The translations under genes and the position numbers were made by a program. A stretch of 64,000 bases of DNA from Ichthyophis bannanicus. Taxonomy: Eukaryota; Chordata; Amphibia; Gymnophiona; Ichthyophiidae. The DNA lies in contig CM066045.1 in NCBI GenBank assembly GCA_033557465.1, forward strand, positions 134,623,596 to 134,687,595. Direction: 5' to 3'. Positions 44,513-54,414 of this stretch are shown here, one piece after another. The notes below the pieces were generated by a model. It was not told the DNA's origin, ran no database searches, and saw nothing but the letters and a program-made list of their open reading frames with translations. The first letter of the stretch is position 1, and each line of letters starts with the position of its first letter.

Positions 44513-46378
44513 TTAGTACAGGTTGAAATGACTTTGAAATAGGTGGGTTTTTAGTTTCTTTCTAAAGTCGGCTAGATCAATGCTGGCTCGTAGGTCGGGT
44601 GGGAGTTGGTTCCATAGTGTCGGTGCTGTGTATGAGAAAGCCCTGTTACTAGTGATTTTTTTGACTGATCTGATATCTGTTGGAGTGTGGAGGGTGTTGG
44701 AATTGATGGTTCTCCTGTTTCTGTTGGATGGTTGCAATCTGATTAGGGTGTCGAGGAAGGATGGTGCTATGCTGTGGATGAGTTTGAAGGTGGTCGTCAG
44801 TATTTTGTATTTTGTGCGGGCTGCTATGGGGAGCCAGTGTAGCTCAATTAGTACTGGTGTAATGTGTTCAGTAAGACTTTTCTTCATGATGATCCTGGCA
44901 GCTACATTTTGTGCCATTTGAAGGATGTTCAGGGTTTTCTTAGGAAGTCCTTGAAGAATGGCGTTGCAATAGTCGAAATGTGGCATGATGAGTGCTTGAG
45001 CAACGGATCTGAAGTCGTGGGGATCAATAATATTCCGTATGGGTTGTAGAGCTCTCGGTTTGTAGAAGACTGCCTTGTTGGTTTTGCGCAGGTGAGTTTC
45101 CATTTTTAGGTCGCAGTCAAATGTAACTCCTAGATATTTTATTTCTTTCTTTGTTTGATAAGTGTTGTTGCACAGGGTTATTGATGTAGGTGGGTCAAAA
45201 TTTGCTTTCCTTGAGATATACATCACCTCAGTTTTCTTGTGGTTGATTGTCATGCTGCTTTGTTGTAACCAGTTTTGCATCTTGCCAAGACATGTTTCGA
45301 GTGAGCTGTAGTCCGGGTTGTCAGTGTCAAGTTGTGTGTACAGCATAATATCGTCGGCATAAATGTGGTAGTTGATTTTATGCTGTGTAAATATTTTGCA
45401 TAGTGGTTGCATATATACGTTGAAAAGGAGTGCTGAGAGTGCATAGCCTTGTGGTATACCTTGTGTTTGAGAGAATGCTTCTGCTTTTTCACCGTTGAAT
45501 TGTACCTGTTGCATTCGGTTTGAGGTGTATGATGTGAACCACTTTAGTGGGGTTCCTGATATTCCTATTGACTTGATTCTGTTTAAGAGGGTTCGATGGT
45601 TAACTGTATCAAAGGCAGCTGAGATGTCGATGAATAGGAGTATATACATTTTCTTTTTGTTTTCCAGGCCCTTGAGTAGGTTGTTAAGTAGAACTAGTAA
45701 TAGGGTTTCGACCCCATGATGTTGTCTAAAGCCGTATTGCTGGTCATCTAGAGGAGCATTGTCGTTCAGTTAGTCTTGGAGTTGTAATAGGACCGCCTTT
45801 TCAATGATCTTTGCTAGGAATGGCATGCTTGATATTGGGCAGTAGGATGCTGGGTCATCTCTGCTGAGTGTACTGTTTTTTAGAATAGGTCTTATGACGG
45901 ATTTCTTTAGCTCAGTGGGCATGAATCCTTGTTGTAGTGATAGGTTTACTATGTGCGAGATGTACGGTGCTATGTCCTGTTTCACTGCCTTGATCCAGGT
46001 TGCTGGGCAGGGGTCGAGTGGGGATGTGGTGCTGTTTATGCTTGTGAGTATGGTTGCAATTTGCTGGTCTCCGATTTTGTGGAAATGTTTCCATAACTGG
46101 TCTTGATTTGTGTTGGTCTCAAGGTTGTTTAGTGGTGTCGGTAGTGTTGAGTCATGGTAGGGTGTAGGTCTTGTGGCAGTTAGTTTGCTCGCATAGTGGT
46201 TTGCCAATGTTTGGGCCTTGATGGAGTTGTTTAGGTTGTCGCTTTGAGATGTTTTAGTAAGAGATTTGACGAGTTCAAATAACTCCCGCGGTCTGTTGAT
46301 CACTTTACTTAATATGTTAGTGTGATGGTTTCTCTTAGCAGAGTTGACGTCATCTTTGTACTTTGTAAGAAGGGTCAT
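44513..46378 (-). pseudogene. LINE ORF, reverse transcriptase half with one stop
   Basis: Continuous frame from 46378 to 44513 except for a TAA near 45767 (QLQD stop LNDNAPLDDQQYGF). RT motifs: FHKIGDQQ linker, TSPLDPCPATWIK, ILKNSTLSRDDPASY, LLFIDISAAFDTVNH (motif A), GIPQGYALSALLFNVYM (motif B; Tyr where Ser is usual), YHIYADDIMLYTQ (motif C), then the C-terminal LHWLPIAARTKYKIL and RAFSYTAPTLWNQLPP. All catalytic aspartates remain. The element has been inactivated by few changes, implying a relatively recent insertion. Confidence 0.88.
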
Positions 46379-46455
46379 GTATTTGGTTTTGAGCTTGATG
46401 GATTTGGTTTGTCTCCATTTTCTCTCTATTTTGCGGAGTTCTCTCTTCGATCTTG

Positions 46456-47652
46456 CTAGAGTTTCTGTGTACCAGGGTTCGGAGCTGGGCTTGCATTACC
46501 TGAGGTTTTTGATGTAGGGTTTGAAGCATTTTGTATGTTCGTGTTCCATCTGTTTGTTAGATCATCCAGGTCCGTGTAGTCCAGATCTATGTGAGATGAA
46601 ATGGTATTTATGAGGTGTTCTTTGTTGAATTTGTTGAACTTCCTGATTGGGTGAGGTATTCTCATTTCCTTTGCATTTTTGGGTAGGCACGGCAATTTTA
46701 TTTTGAGATCGATTTGATGGTGATCGGACCATGGGACTTGGGTTATCTTTAACTTAGGTGGTTCTAAGTTTGGTTGACGATTGGTGGGTACGAAAATCAT
46801 GTCCAGGGTATTTCCCCTATCATGGGTGGCATTGTTTACTATTTGGTGGTAGCCTAGTTGGTCCATGGCTTCAAAGAAGGTGTTCGAGTGGGTTGGGGGA
46901 ATTGATGCTAAGTTCAAATCTCCCAGGATGATTTGGAATTTTTTGTTTTGGGTGGTAGTGATGTTTTCCAGTGCTGTGGCTAGCGCTTCGTGGTGAGGAG
47001 AGGGAGGTCTGTATATTAGGCAGATGGATAAAGCCGTGTTTTCTACTTTGAGTAGGTCAATGTCTGTGTTTGTGATCGTGGATGTGATTGTTAGTTGCAG
47101 GCTGGCTTTGGCTGCTATGAGGACTCCACCTCCTCTTTTGTTGGTGCGCGGGCAGTTGTGAAGTTTGTAGCCGGGTTTACTTATTTGGTTTACTATAGCA
47201 GGATCAGAGTCAGTGAGCCAAGTTTCCGTTATACATAGGATGTCTGGTTGTTCATCTGTTAGAATGTTGTGGATAATGTGTGTTTTGTTCCTTATTGACC
47301 TGGCATTAATAAGGATGATGTTATATGTGTGATGGGCTGGGTGGGAAGGCCGTGTGGGTTTATCTTGCGTTAATAAGGATTTGTTGCCACGATTGCTCTT
47401 AGCTTTGGTTTTAGACTGCTTTTGTGGTTTGCTTGGCTTGGTAGGAGTGTGACTCTGAGGTAATATGTGTGTGGGTTGATTAATGGTAATGGGGATTAGA
47501 TTGTGTTGATGCAGGAAGGGTATTTGGAGGGGGTGGGGAAAGTAGATAGGGGTGTATAGTAGCGGTAGCAAGTAGTGCGGGTTTAGGTTAAGTCTGTGAG
47601 GGGAAGCCAGAATACACATGCACAGTAAAAGGAAGGTGTAGAGGAGCTCCAT
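46456..47652 (-). pseudogene. LINE ORF, N-terminal region and APE endonuclease
   Basis: Starts MELLYTFLLLCMCILASP, a signal-peptide-like segment, then a Pro/His and Lys-rich linker. The endonuclease shows ILINARSIRNK (about residue 114), PDILCITETWLTDSDP, NKRGGGVLIAAK, SICLIYRPPSPHH, IILGDLNLASIP, GNTLDMIFV and VPWSDHHQIDL, which covers the main APE motifs including the terminal SDH. Length of 398 residues in one frame is intact for this domain. The frame is lost near 46450, where a shift separates it from the RT half. Confidence 0.85.
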
Positions 47653-47760
47653 TTCCTAGCTGCTTGGGGGCTTGAATTTCTTACTTAGTGTGGTACAGAG
47701 ATATAATATTCAGTGGAACAAAGTGGATTGTGATACAAGAATACAGTGTAACAACTTTTA

Positions 47761-47997
47761 ACCTTTACTCTTCAGCTTCCGCCATCTCAACCTCGTCCTG
47801 TCTCGTCCGACCTATTTAGAAACCTCCATAATATTGATCCCCTGACTCTCTCCTCCACCATTTCTCCATCTCTCTCCTCCATTATATCCTCCAAGTCCAT
47901 CGATGAGGCACTATCCTCCTACAATGCTATACTCTCCTCAGCTCTCGACACTCTTGCCCCACCCACTCCATGTCCAGTCAATCTACTCCCCAGCCCT
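47761..47997 (+). pseudogene. L2 LINE part 2: endonuclease-RT linker
   Basis: Resumes after the 3.5-kb insertion with PRPVSSDLFRNLHNIDPLTL and SSYNAILSSALDTLAPPTP, normal L2 linker sequence, to the DNA transposon at 47998. Confidence 0.8.
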
Positions 47998-48360
47998 GTT
48001 CCCTCTAAGCTGTGCGCGTGTGCATGCGCACACACCTCGCCGAGCGAGCGCACATAATTTACAACAGAGCGCACAAAAATTACGGCTCTGATGCTGATAG
48101 AAAACAACACAGACGTCTTAAAAGTTAAAAGTTATGATTGTAATTACTAGAAATTTCCTGCTTCATTTAGTAATTGTCTATTTTCATTTAATTTGATTAA
48201 AATCAATGTGGTGTACATACTGTATTCTGACGTGTAGTCAAATTTTAAAGTATATAACTCCGAGTGTCGTTATGTGGCATACAAAAATTTAACCTTCCTT
48301 CAAAAGCTGCACACAGCCGATATTTTATGTGCACACAGCCTACAGAAAATTAGAGGGAAC
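47998..48360. mobile_element. 363-bp non-autonomous DNA transposon
   Basis: Begins GTTCCCTCTAAGCTGTGCGC and ends with the inverted GAAAATTAGAGGGAAC, giving an 11-bp terminal inverted repeat GTTCCCTCTAA. Interior contains further complementary pieces (GCTGTGTGCAGCTTTTG-type near the right end). Direct repeats CTCCCCAGCCCT occur at 47986-47997 and 48365-48376, with ATTG between the right terminus and its duplicate. It sits in the L2. No coding sequence. Superfamily unclear; an 8-bp hAT-type duplication is within the 12-bp match. Confidence 0.75.
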
Positions 48361-48376
48361 ATTGCTCCCCAGCCCT

Positions 48377-48547
48377 GGCTTTCGCCCACAACCCGTTATC
48401 TCCGCACCTGTGCATATTCCGCTGAGCGTGCTTGGTCCAAATCCCTCTCCCCGGAGGACCTTCTACACTTCAAATTCATGCTTGGCTCCTTCCAGTCAGC
48501 CATAGCACTTGCCAAACAAGACTACTACATTCACCTGGATTCCTACT
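48377..48547 (+). pseudogene. L2 LINE part 3: linker before RT
   Basis: Reads TTRYLRTCAYSAERAWSKSL then SPEDLLHFKFMLGSFQSAI and LAKQDYYIHLDS, the conserved region between endonuclease and RT of L2. The frame runs directly into the inserted LINE that starts near 48548, making a chance fused frame. Confidence 0.82.
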
Positions 48548-49991
48548 AGTATTCATGGACATATCAGCAGCCTTCGACACTATATCTCACGCTAAGCTAC
48601 TACAGCAGATAGGATTATGCAAGAACACTCTAAAGTGGTTTACCTCTTACTTGGAGGATCATACACAACAGGTCAAAAATGACCATAAGAAATCACTGCA
48701 GTTCCCCGTCATGCAAGGAGTACCACAAAGATCAGCCTTATCATCAATGTTATTTAATATTTACATCCAACCCATATGCAACATCATTAAACACCACAAA
48801 CTCCACTATCACATCTATGCCGATGACATCATGGTGTATGCTCCAATCAACCTACCAGCAATAGATATCACAACAATAACTAAATGCTTGGAAGACATGA
48901 ATGCCTGGCTCACTGCCAACAACCTAACGATCAACTTTGATAAAACAGAGGCAATGTTCATCACCAGGAACCCCACCTTCGTTCCACCACAAACCATTAG
49001 CATCCTAGACAAACTCATAGTAGTCAAAGATGAAGTTAGATACCTGGGTATCGCATTGGACAGAGCCCTAAACATGAAATCCCACATCTCTAAACTGCAA
49101 ATAAGGCATATCAATGCTTAAGAGTCATCAGAAAGATCAAGCCATTACTCCATCAGGACCACTTCCGCACAGTATGCCAAGCACTCATCACACCTCTGCT
49201 GGACTACGGAAGCTCACTATATCAAGGCCTCCCTCAACAAACCTTACACCCACTCCAGATGGTACAAAACACTATAGCACGCATCATAACAGGCACCCCA
49301 AGATATGAACATATCACCCTGTTCTACAACAACTGCACTGGCTCCCAATGGTAACAAGAGCAAAATTTAAAACAATCATGATTATTTTTAATATCATTCA
49401 CCATCTCTCAGCAGACACACTACAACACATCATAACAAGAGATATCAGCAATAGACCAAGAAGAACCAGCACTGACAACATGATCGGCACACCTACAGGA
49501 TATCACAAGACTAAACAAATAACCTCAAAGAGAGCCCCATCACTACTGGCGTCCACTCTATGGAACTCTCTCCAAACAAGCCTGAGGGCAATGGATGACA
49601 TCAAAGAGTTCCTCAAAGCCCTGAAAACCCTGCTTTTTATCGAAACATATGAACATACAGGCAATATTCCCTACCCAAACATTAATACAACAATACATAG
49701 TAATACAACAACCTCAGACAACTAGATACCTCCACCAACTACACACATACTTAACCTAACCGGACAATTGAGTCCATTATACAATGCACTTAAATACCCC
49801 TATAATTATACTGGCTAAATGTCTAAATGTTGTTAAGCACCCACATGTTGTCCTGTCAAAATGTTGTTAAGCACCCACATGTTAAATGTTGTTAAATATC
49901 CACATGTTAAATGTAACCCACCAGTTGTGATGTAATGTGACCACTTTGATTGAAGGATAAGGTGGTATGCAAATCTGTCTAAATAAATAAA
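48548..49991 (+). pseudogene. L2-group LINE, 5'-truncated, inserted in L2
   Basis: Begins inside RT motif A: VFMDISAAFDTISHAKLL. Then SYLEDHTQQVKND, GVPQRSALSSMLFNIYIQ (Arg for Gly in the usual QGS), YHIYADDIMVYAP (motif C) and EVRYLGIALDRALNMKSH. A frameshift near 49110 and others follow; the C-terminus at 49348-49725 reads RAPSLLASTLWNSLQTSL and LKALKTLLFIETYEH. The 3' region has a small tandem repeat (AAGCACCCACATGTTG-type, 49835-49915) and ends GTCTAAATAAATAAA at 49991. It is in the same orientation as the outer L2. Confidence 0.85.
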
Positions 49992-51067
49992 CTCCCTTGC
50001 CTCTGATCCTCGTCGTCTCTTTAATACCCTCAATTCTCTCCTCAAAGTCCCCCCGCTCCCAGTCCCGCCCTCCCAGTCTGCCCAAACCCTAGCTGACTAC
50101 TTCTACGACAAAATCAACAAGATTATTCTCCAATTCCCCACCCCCTCATCTACATCCCCCCCTTCCCAATTCTCCCCCCACCTGTCCTTCTTCTGCCACC
50201 CTCTCCTCCTTCCCTCCGATCTCTGAAGAAGAAACCACACTCCTTCTTACTTCCTCCAAACCCACCACATGTTCATCTGACCCCATCCCCACCCATCTCC
50301 TACACCCCATCTCCTCCACTATTGTACCCACCATCTCTCACATCCTCATCCTCTCACTCTCTACTGCAACCGTCCCTGTTGACTTCAAGCATGCTGTTGC
50401 CACACCTTTCCTTAAGAAACCCTCACTCGATCCCACATGCCCTTCTAACTATTGACCCATCTCCCTCCTTCCCGTCATATCCAAACTATTAGAACGTGCA
50501 GTCCACCGCTGCTGCCTCAACTTCCTCACCTCCCAGGCCCTCCTGGACCCACTACAATCTGGCTTCTGTCCCTTACATTCCACTGAAACGGCGCTCGCAA
50601 GAGTCTCCAATGACCTATTCCTGGCTAAATCTAAGGGCCTCTACTCTATCCTCATTCTTCTTGACCTCTCTGCTGCCTTTGACACCGTTGACCACAGTCT
50701 TCTCCTCACCACCATCTTCTCCCTTGGCTTCAAGGACCTGGTACTGTCCTGGTTCTCCTCCTACCTCTCCCATCGCTCATTCAGTGTATGCTCTGGCGGC
50801 TCTTCTTCCTCCCCTACCCCGCTCCACAGAGGTGTACCCCAGGGATCCGTCTTGGGCCCCCTCCTTTTCTCTCTCTACACCCAAGCCCTTGGCATGCTTA
50901 TCTCCTCCCACGGCTTTCAGTACCACCTCTACGCCGATGACTCCAAAATCTACCTTTCTACACCTACTATTTCTCCAGCAACCCAGTCCAAGATCTCTGC
51001 CTGCCTCTCCGACATCGCCGCCTGGATGTCTCTTCGTCGATTGAAACTGAACATGGCTAAGACTGAA
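49992..51067 (+). pseudogene. L2 LINE part 4: reverse transcriptase
   Basis: Resumes with LASDPRRLFNTLNSLLKVPP, then AQTLADYFYDKINKII. After a frameshift comes ATPFLKKPSLDPTCPSNY, a TGA in place of the R of YRPIS near 50454, then [30 protein letters not shown] (motif A), [20 protein letters not shown] (motif B), [13 protein letters not shown] (motif C) and [10 protein letters not shown]. Catalytic aspartates are kept. It is cut at KTE by the LINE at 51068. Confidence 0.9.
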
Positions 51068-51356
51068 ATTTAATTAATTTAATTTAATGATTATTTATAT
51101 ACCGCTCCTTCCATTGATCAGGTGCGGTTTCCATATAACAACAATAAACAGGGTGAACTGTTTTTACATATAACAATTTGTGGTTAGGTAATTACAGTTA
51201 ACAAGTAACAATTAACAATTAACAATTAGAGAACTATGTACAGTTGAACAGAAGTAAACTATATACATATTTTTGTTTTTCATCTTTCTTAATCATTTTG
51301 TCTAAGGGTTACAGCGCTTCATTCTTTTGTTGAATAGTGTGTTACCTTGGGTAGGA

Positions 51357-53786
51357 TTATCCCTTATCTAGCTGGGGGGTGAGAGATGGGCTGATCATAG
51401 ATCCAAAATGCTTTGTGAATAAAAATGTTTTGAGTTTTTTTCTGAACTCTATTATATCAGGTAATTGTCTTAATTCTATTGGGATTGTATTCCACAAGAT
51501 GGGGGCTGCATGGGAGAAGGCTTTCTTGTTAGTGGATTTATTGGCTCTAATGAATTCTTTTGGTGGGGTTAATTTATTTAGCTGGTCTCTCCTTTGGAGA
51601 TTATGGGTGGGTTCTATTTTGATAAGGTTATTTATGGACAGGGGTGCTGTTTTTGTTATGGCTTTGTAGGTGGTTAGGATAGTTTTGTATTCTATTCGGC
51701 TTTGAATCGGGAGCCAGTGTAGATATTCTAAAATCGGGGTTATGTGTTGGAAAGGTGGGGCTTTCGTAATGGTTCTTGCTGCTGCGTTTTGTGCTAATTG
51801 GAGTTTCTTTAAGGCTTCTTTAGTTACGCCAAGTAGGGTCTGATTTGCGAAGTCAAAATGTGGGGTTATGATTGCTTGTATGACGCGTTGAAAATCCTGT
51901 AAGTGCATTAGTGGGCGGAGTTGCTTTAGCATTTTTAGTTTAAAGTAAACTTTTTTTGCTATATTTCTTACATGTGTGTCCATGCTGAGATGTTTATCCA
52001 GTATCACACCTAAGTAGCGTATTTCAGATTTTAGTATGATATTATTATTTTGCAATGTTATATGAGTGGGAGGAATGAATGTTGTGCATTTAGTTACTAT
52101 TAGCGCTTCTGTTTTTGAGTGATTAATGTACAGATTGTTTTCATTTAGCCAGATGTTGATTTCAGTGAGGCAGTCGTTAATGAGTTTTATAGGGATATTT
52201 GGGATTTTGAATGGGACATACATCATTATGTCGTCCGCATACAGGTGATAGAGGACATTAAATTTTTTAAATATTTTACAGATGTGTTTTAAATATATGT
52301 TAAAAAGTAACGCTGACAGTGCTGAGCCTTGTGGGAGGCCTAGTTCTTGTTTGTATGTTTTTGATGTGAGGTTCCCGATTTGTACCGTTTGAGCTCGGTT
52401 TGTTAGATAAGAAGTAAACCATTTTAGAACAGTGGATTTTATACCTATTTGTTTAAGTTTATTAATCATTGTTGAATGGTGAACGCTGTCGAAGGCTGCA
52501 GAAACATCAATGAATATGAGTAGGAATGCTTGTTTGGGTTTGTCTATTCCCCTCACTAGTGTATCGAGTAGAACTGTTAGGAGTGATTCTACTCCGTGTC
52601 TTGGGCGAAACCCGTATTGCTGGTCGTCAAGTGGTGCTGAGCTATCAATGAACTCCTGTGTTTGAATTTGTACGGTTTTTTCAATTAATTTGGCCATAAA
52701 CGGAATACTTGATATGGGTCTATAAGAATTAGGTGATGATTTGTCAAGGGTGGTTTTTTTTAGGATTGGGCGGATCTGTGCGTGTTTTAGTGTGGAGGGT
52801 AGGTATCCGGTTTTTAGGGAGAGATTTATTATTGGGAGGATGAATTGAGAGAGTACAGGTATGGAGTTCTTTATCCAGGTTACTGGACAAGGGTCCAGTA
52901 GTGAGGTTGTAGTATTAATGTTTGTGATGATGGATTTGAGCTCCACCTTGGTTAAGGGTTGAAATTCAGACCATTCGTCTGTGTTATGTAGTTGCGGAGT
53001 ATCTACTGGTTTAGGTTGTAGGGGGTGATACGTTATCTTGTTCATGTAGTAATTTGCCAGTGTCTGTGAGGTAATGTCTGTGATTTCATTGCTGGAGTTG
53101 TGATTATTATTTGTCAGTTTTTGGACTATTGAAAAAAGTTCTCTAGGTCTGTTTATTGCGTTGTTTAAGATGGAGGCGTGGTAATTTTTCTTAGGGTTAT
53201 TTATTGCGTCTTTATACTTGTTAAGGTGTGTGAGGTATGAATCTTTTGTAATTGCGTTTTTATTTTTCCTCCATTTATCCTCAGCTTTTCTTAAGTTCTT
53301 TTTCATTAAATTTAGGTCTTTATTGTACCAGGGGGCTTGACCATCTTTAGAGTGCGTGTTTTTCTTATTTATTTGTTTTTTAGCTGCAGCGTTATTGATG
53401 GTTTTGTGCCAGTTTGTTACTGCTGCATCTAGGTTTTGTGGTGAGGTTGATAAGTTAGGGATTATGAGATCAAGGAATTCTTCTTCATTGTATTTTCTAA
53501 ATCTTGAGGTAGGTGCATTAGTTGGTATTCGTTTAACTGTTGCGTTGTTTATTGTGATATTGAATTTAATAAGGTAATGATCAGACCATGGGGTCGGTGT
53601 GCAGTTGAGGGATGTTGGGTTATATAGTTGGTAGAGTGCGTTTGGTAGGAATACCATGTCAAGGATACTACCTTTTCCATGCGTGCTAGTGTTTATTATT
53701 TGGTGGAAATCCATGTCTATTGTTGATTCTATGAAAAGGGAGGCATATGAGGCTGGTAATGAGGGGATGTTAAAGTCTCCGAGCAT
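51357..53786 (-). CDS. Long open LINE frame: endonuclease C-terminus, reverse transcriptase, C-terminal domain
   Basis: The longest intact frame in the window (809 codons). It opens with MLGDFNIPSLP, GSILDMVFLP and TPWSDHYLIKF (end of the APE endonuclease, residues 1-75), then a Lys/Asn-rich linker, DPCPVTWIKNSIPVL, ILKKTTLDKSSPNSYRPISS (RT fingers), DQQYGFRPRHGVESLL, FLLIFIDVSAAFDSVHHS (motif A), LGLPQGSALSALLFNIYL (motif B), YHLYADDIMMYVPF (motif C with both Asp), SEIRYLGVILDKHLSMDTH, and the C-terminal LHWLPIQSRIEYKTI and KAFSHAAPILWNTIPIELRQ. All RT catalytic residues appear intact. Only the upstream frameshift disables the element, so this is probably the youngest LINE here. The protein alone lacks the start of the endonuclease. 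Confidence 0.88.
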   Translation of the reverse strand: MLGDFNIPSLPASYASLFIESTIDMDFHQIINTSTHGKGSILDMVFLPNALYQLYNPTSLNCTPTPWSDHYLIKFNITINNATVKRIPTNAPTSRFRKYNEEEFLDLIIPNLSTSPQNLDAAVTNWHKTINNAAAKKQINKKNTHSKDGQAPWYNKDLNLMKKNLRKAEDKWRKNKNAITKDSYLTHLNKYKDAINNPKKNYHASILNNAINRPRELFSIVQKLTNNNHNSSNEITDITSQTLANYYMNKITYHPLQPKPVDTPQLHNTDEWSEFQPLTKVELKSIITNINTTTSLLDPCPVTWIKNSIPVLSQFILPIINLSLKTGYLPSTLKHAQIRPILKKTTLDKSSPNSYRPISSIPFMAKLIEKTVQIQTQEFIDSSAPLDDQQYGFRPRHGVESLLTVLLDTLVRGIDKPKQAFLLIFIDVSAAFDSVHHSTMINKLKQIGIKSTVLKWFTSYLTNRAQTVQIGNLTSKTYKQELGLPQGSALSALLFNIYLKHICKIFKKFNVLYHLYADDIMMYVPFKIPNIPIKLINDCLTEINIWLNENNLYINHSKTEALIVTKCTTFIPPTHITLQNNNIILKSEIRYLGVILDKHLSMDTHVRNIAKKVYFKLKMLKQLRPLMHLQDFQRVIQAIITPHFDFANQTLLGVTKEALKKLQLAQNAAARTITKAPPFQHITPILEYLHWLPIQSRIEYKTILTTYKAITKTAPLSINNLIKIEPTHNLQRRDQLNKLTPPKEFIRANKSTNKKAFSHAAPILWNTIPIELRQLPDIIEFRKKLKTFLFTKHFGSMISPSLTPQLDKG

Positions 53787-53823
53787 TATGATTGGATTTT
53801 GGTCAGTGGAGGAGCTTAAAAAG

Positions 53824-54150
53824 TCAATTAGTGGGTCTAGTTTTTCTGACTGTGTCTGGTGGCCTGTAAATTAGGCAGATTGTTATGTTGCCAGTTTTCA
53901 CAATGATGGAATCTATATTGGTGTGTAGGTTCGATGTTAGTTTTTTGGCTTTTAGTTCTTTTTTTAACATTATTAGTACTCCACCACCTTTTTTGTGAGT
54001 TCTATGTGTGTAGAAGGTGTCATAGTTATTGTTGCTTAGTTGATTTAGGTAAACGTTGTCTGTGTCCGATAGCCATGTCTCAGTTATACATAGTATATCT
54101 GGTTTTTGGTTGTCTAGGATTTCTGTGAATATAGGCAACTTATTTTTCAT
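53824..54150 (-). pseudogene. LINE ORF, endonuclease first half
   Basis: MKNKLPIFTEILDNQKPDIL, CITETWLSDTDNVY, HKKGGGVLIMLKKEL and TICLIYRPPD. A frameshift near 53840 separates it from the long frame that carries the rest of the endonuclease. Coding sequence in this frame extends upstream (LSTILINARS) to a stop near 54218. Confidence 0.82.
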
Positions 54151-54414
54151 TGACCTGGCGTTAATTAGTATTGTTGATAATGACTCTAAGTTTTTGCATA
54201 GTTTAGTGTTTGTTTACTGAGGGGATGAGGAATATTTTATGTGAATTAACCTATGGTTGTTAGTTTTGGGATGATATACTGTGTGTGGTTGCCATGATGG
54301 GGGGTTGTTTCGTGGGAAACTGTGTATGATGGGGATATTTTTAACATTTTTATGTAAGCTCTGAGCAAAGGTTATTATCACTGCTAATTAGTTGCATTTT
54401 GGGAGCGGTGTTAT

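Larger units (their letters stand above)
44261..47760 (-). mobile_element. Near full-length L2-group LINE inserted in L2
   Basis: A 3.5-kb element on the minus strand with an A/T-rich tail (44261-44280) next to a GGAAGGAGCGGTATACAAAT 3' end. Flanks ACCTTTTA (44253-44260) and ACCTTTA (47761-47767) are a probable target duplication; joining the outer L2 sequence across it restores an L2 endonuclease reading (SSDHHLL then LFSFRHLN). It carries one long ORF with a single frameshift and one internal stop (next two entries). Confidence 0.85.
51068..54414 (-). mobile_element. L2-group LINE inserted in L2, 6-bp target duplication
   Basis: A 3.35-kb minus-strand element. ACTGAA at 51062-51067 and 54415-54420 flanks it; removing one copy joins L2 codons KTE with LLVFPPNS. 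Its 3' end reads GGAAGGAGCGGTATATAAAT followed by an AT-rich tail (51068-51095), very similar to the element at 44261. Contents: an endonuclease start and an 809-codon open frame. Confidence 0.88.

Noticed and set aside
48432..49121. Single 229-residue protein
   Set aside because: It is a chance fusion: the first 38 codons are outer L2 linker in a shadow frame, the rest is the RT of an inserted LINE.
50496..51044. 182-residue Ser/Pro-rich plus-strand frame
   Set aside because: Shadow frame of the L2 reverse transcriptase, which is in another frame with motifs A, B and C.
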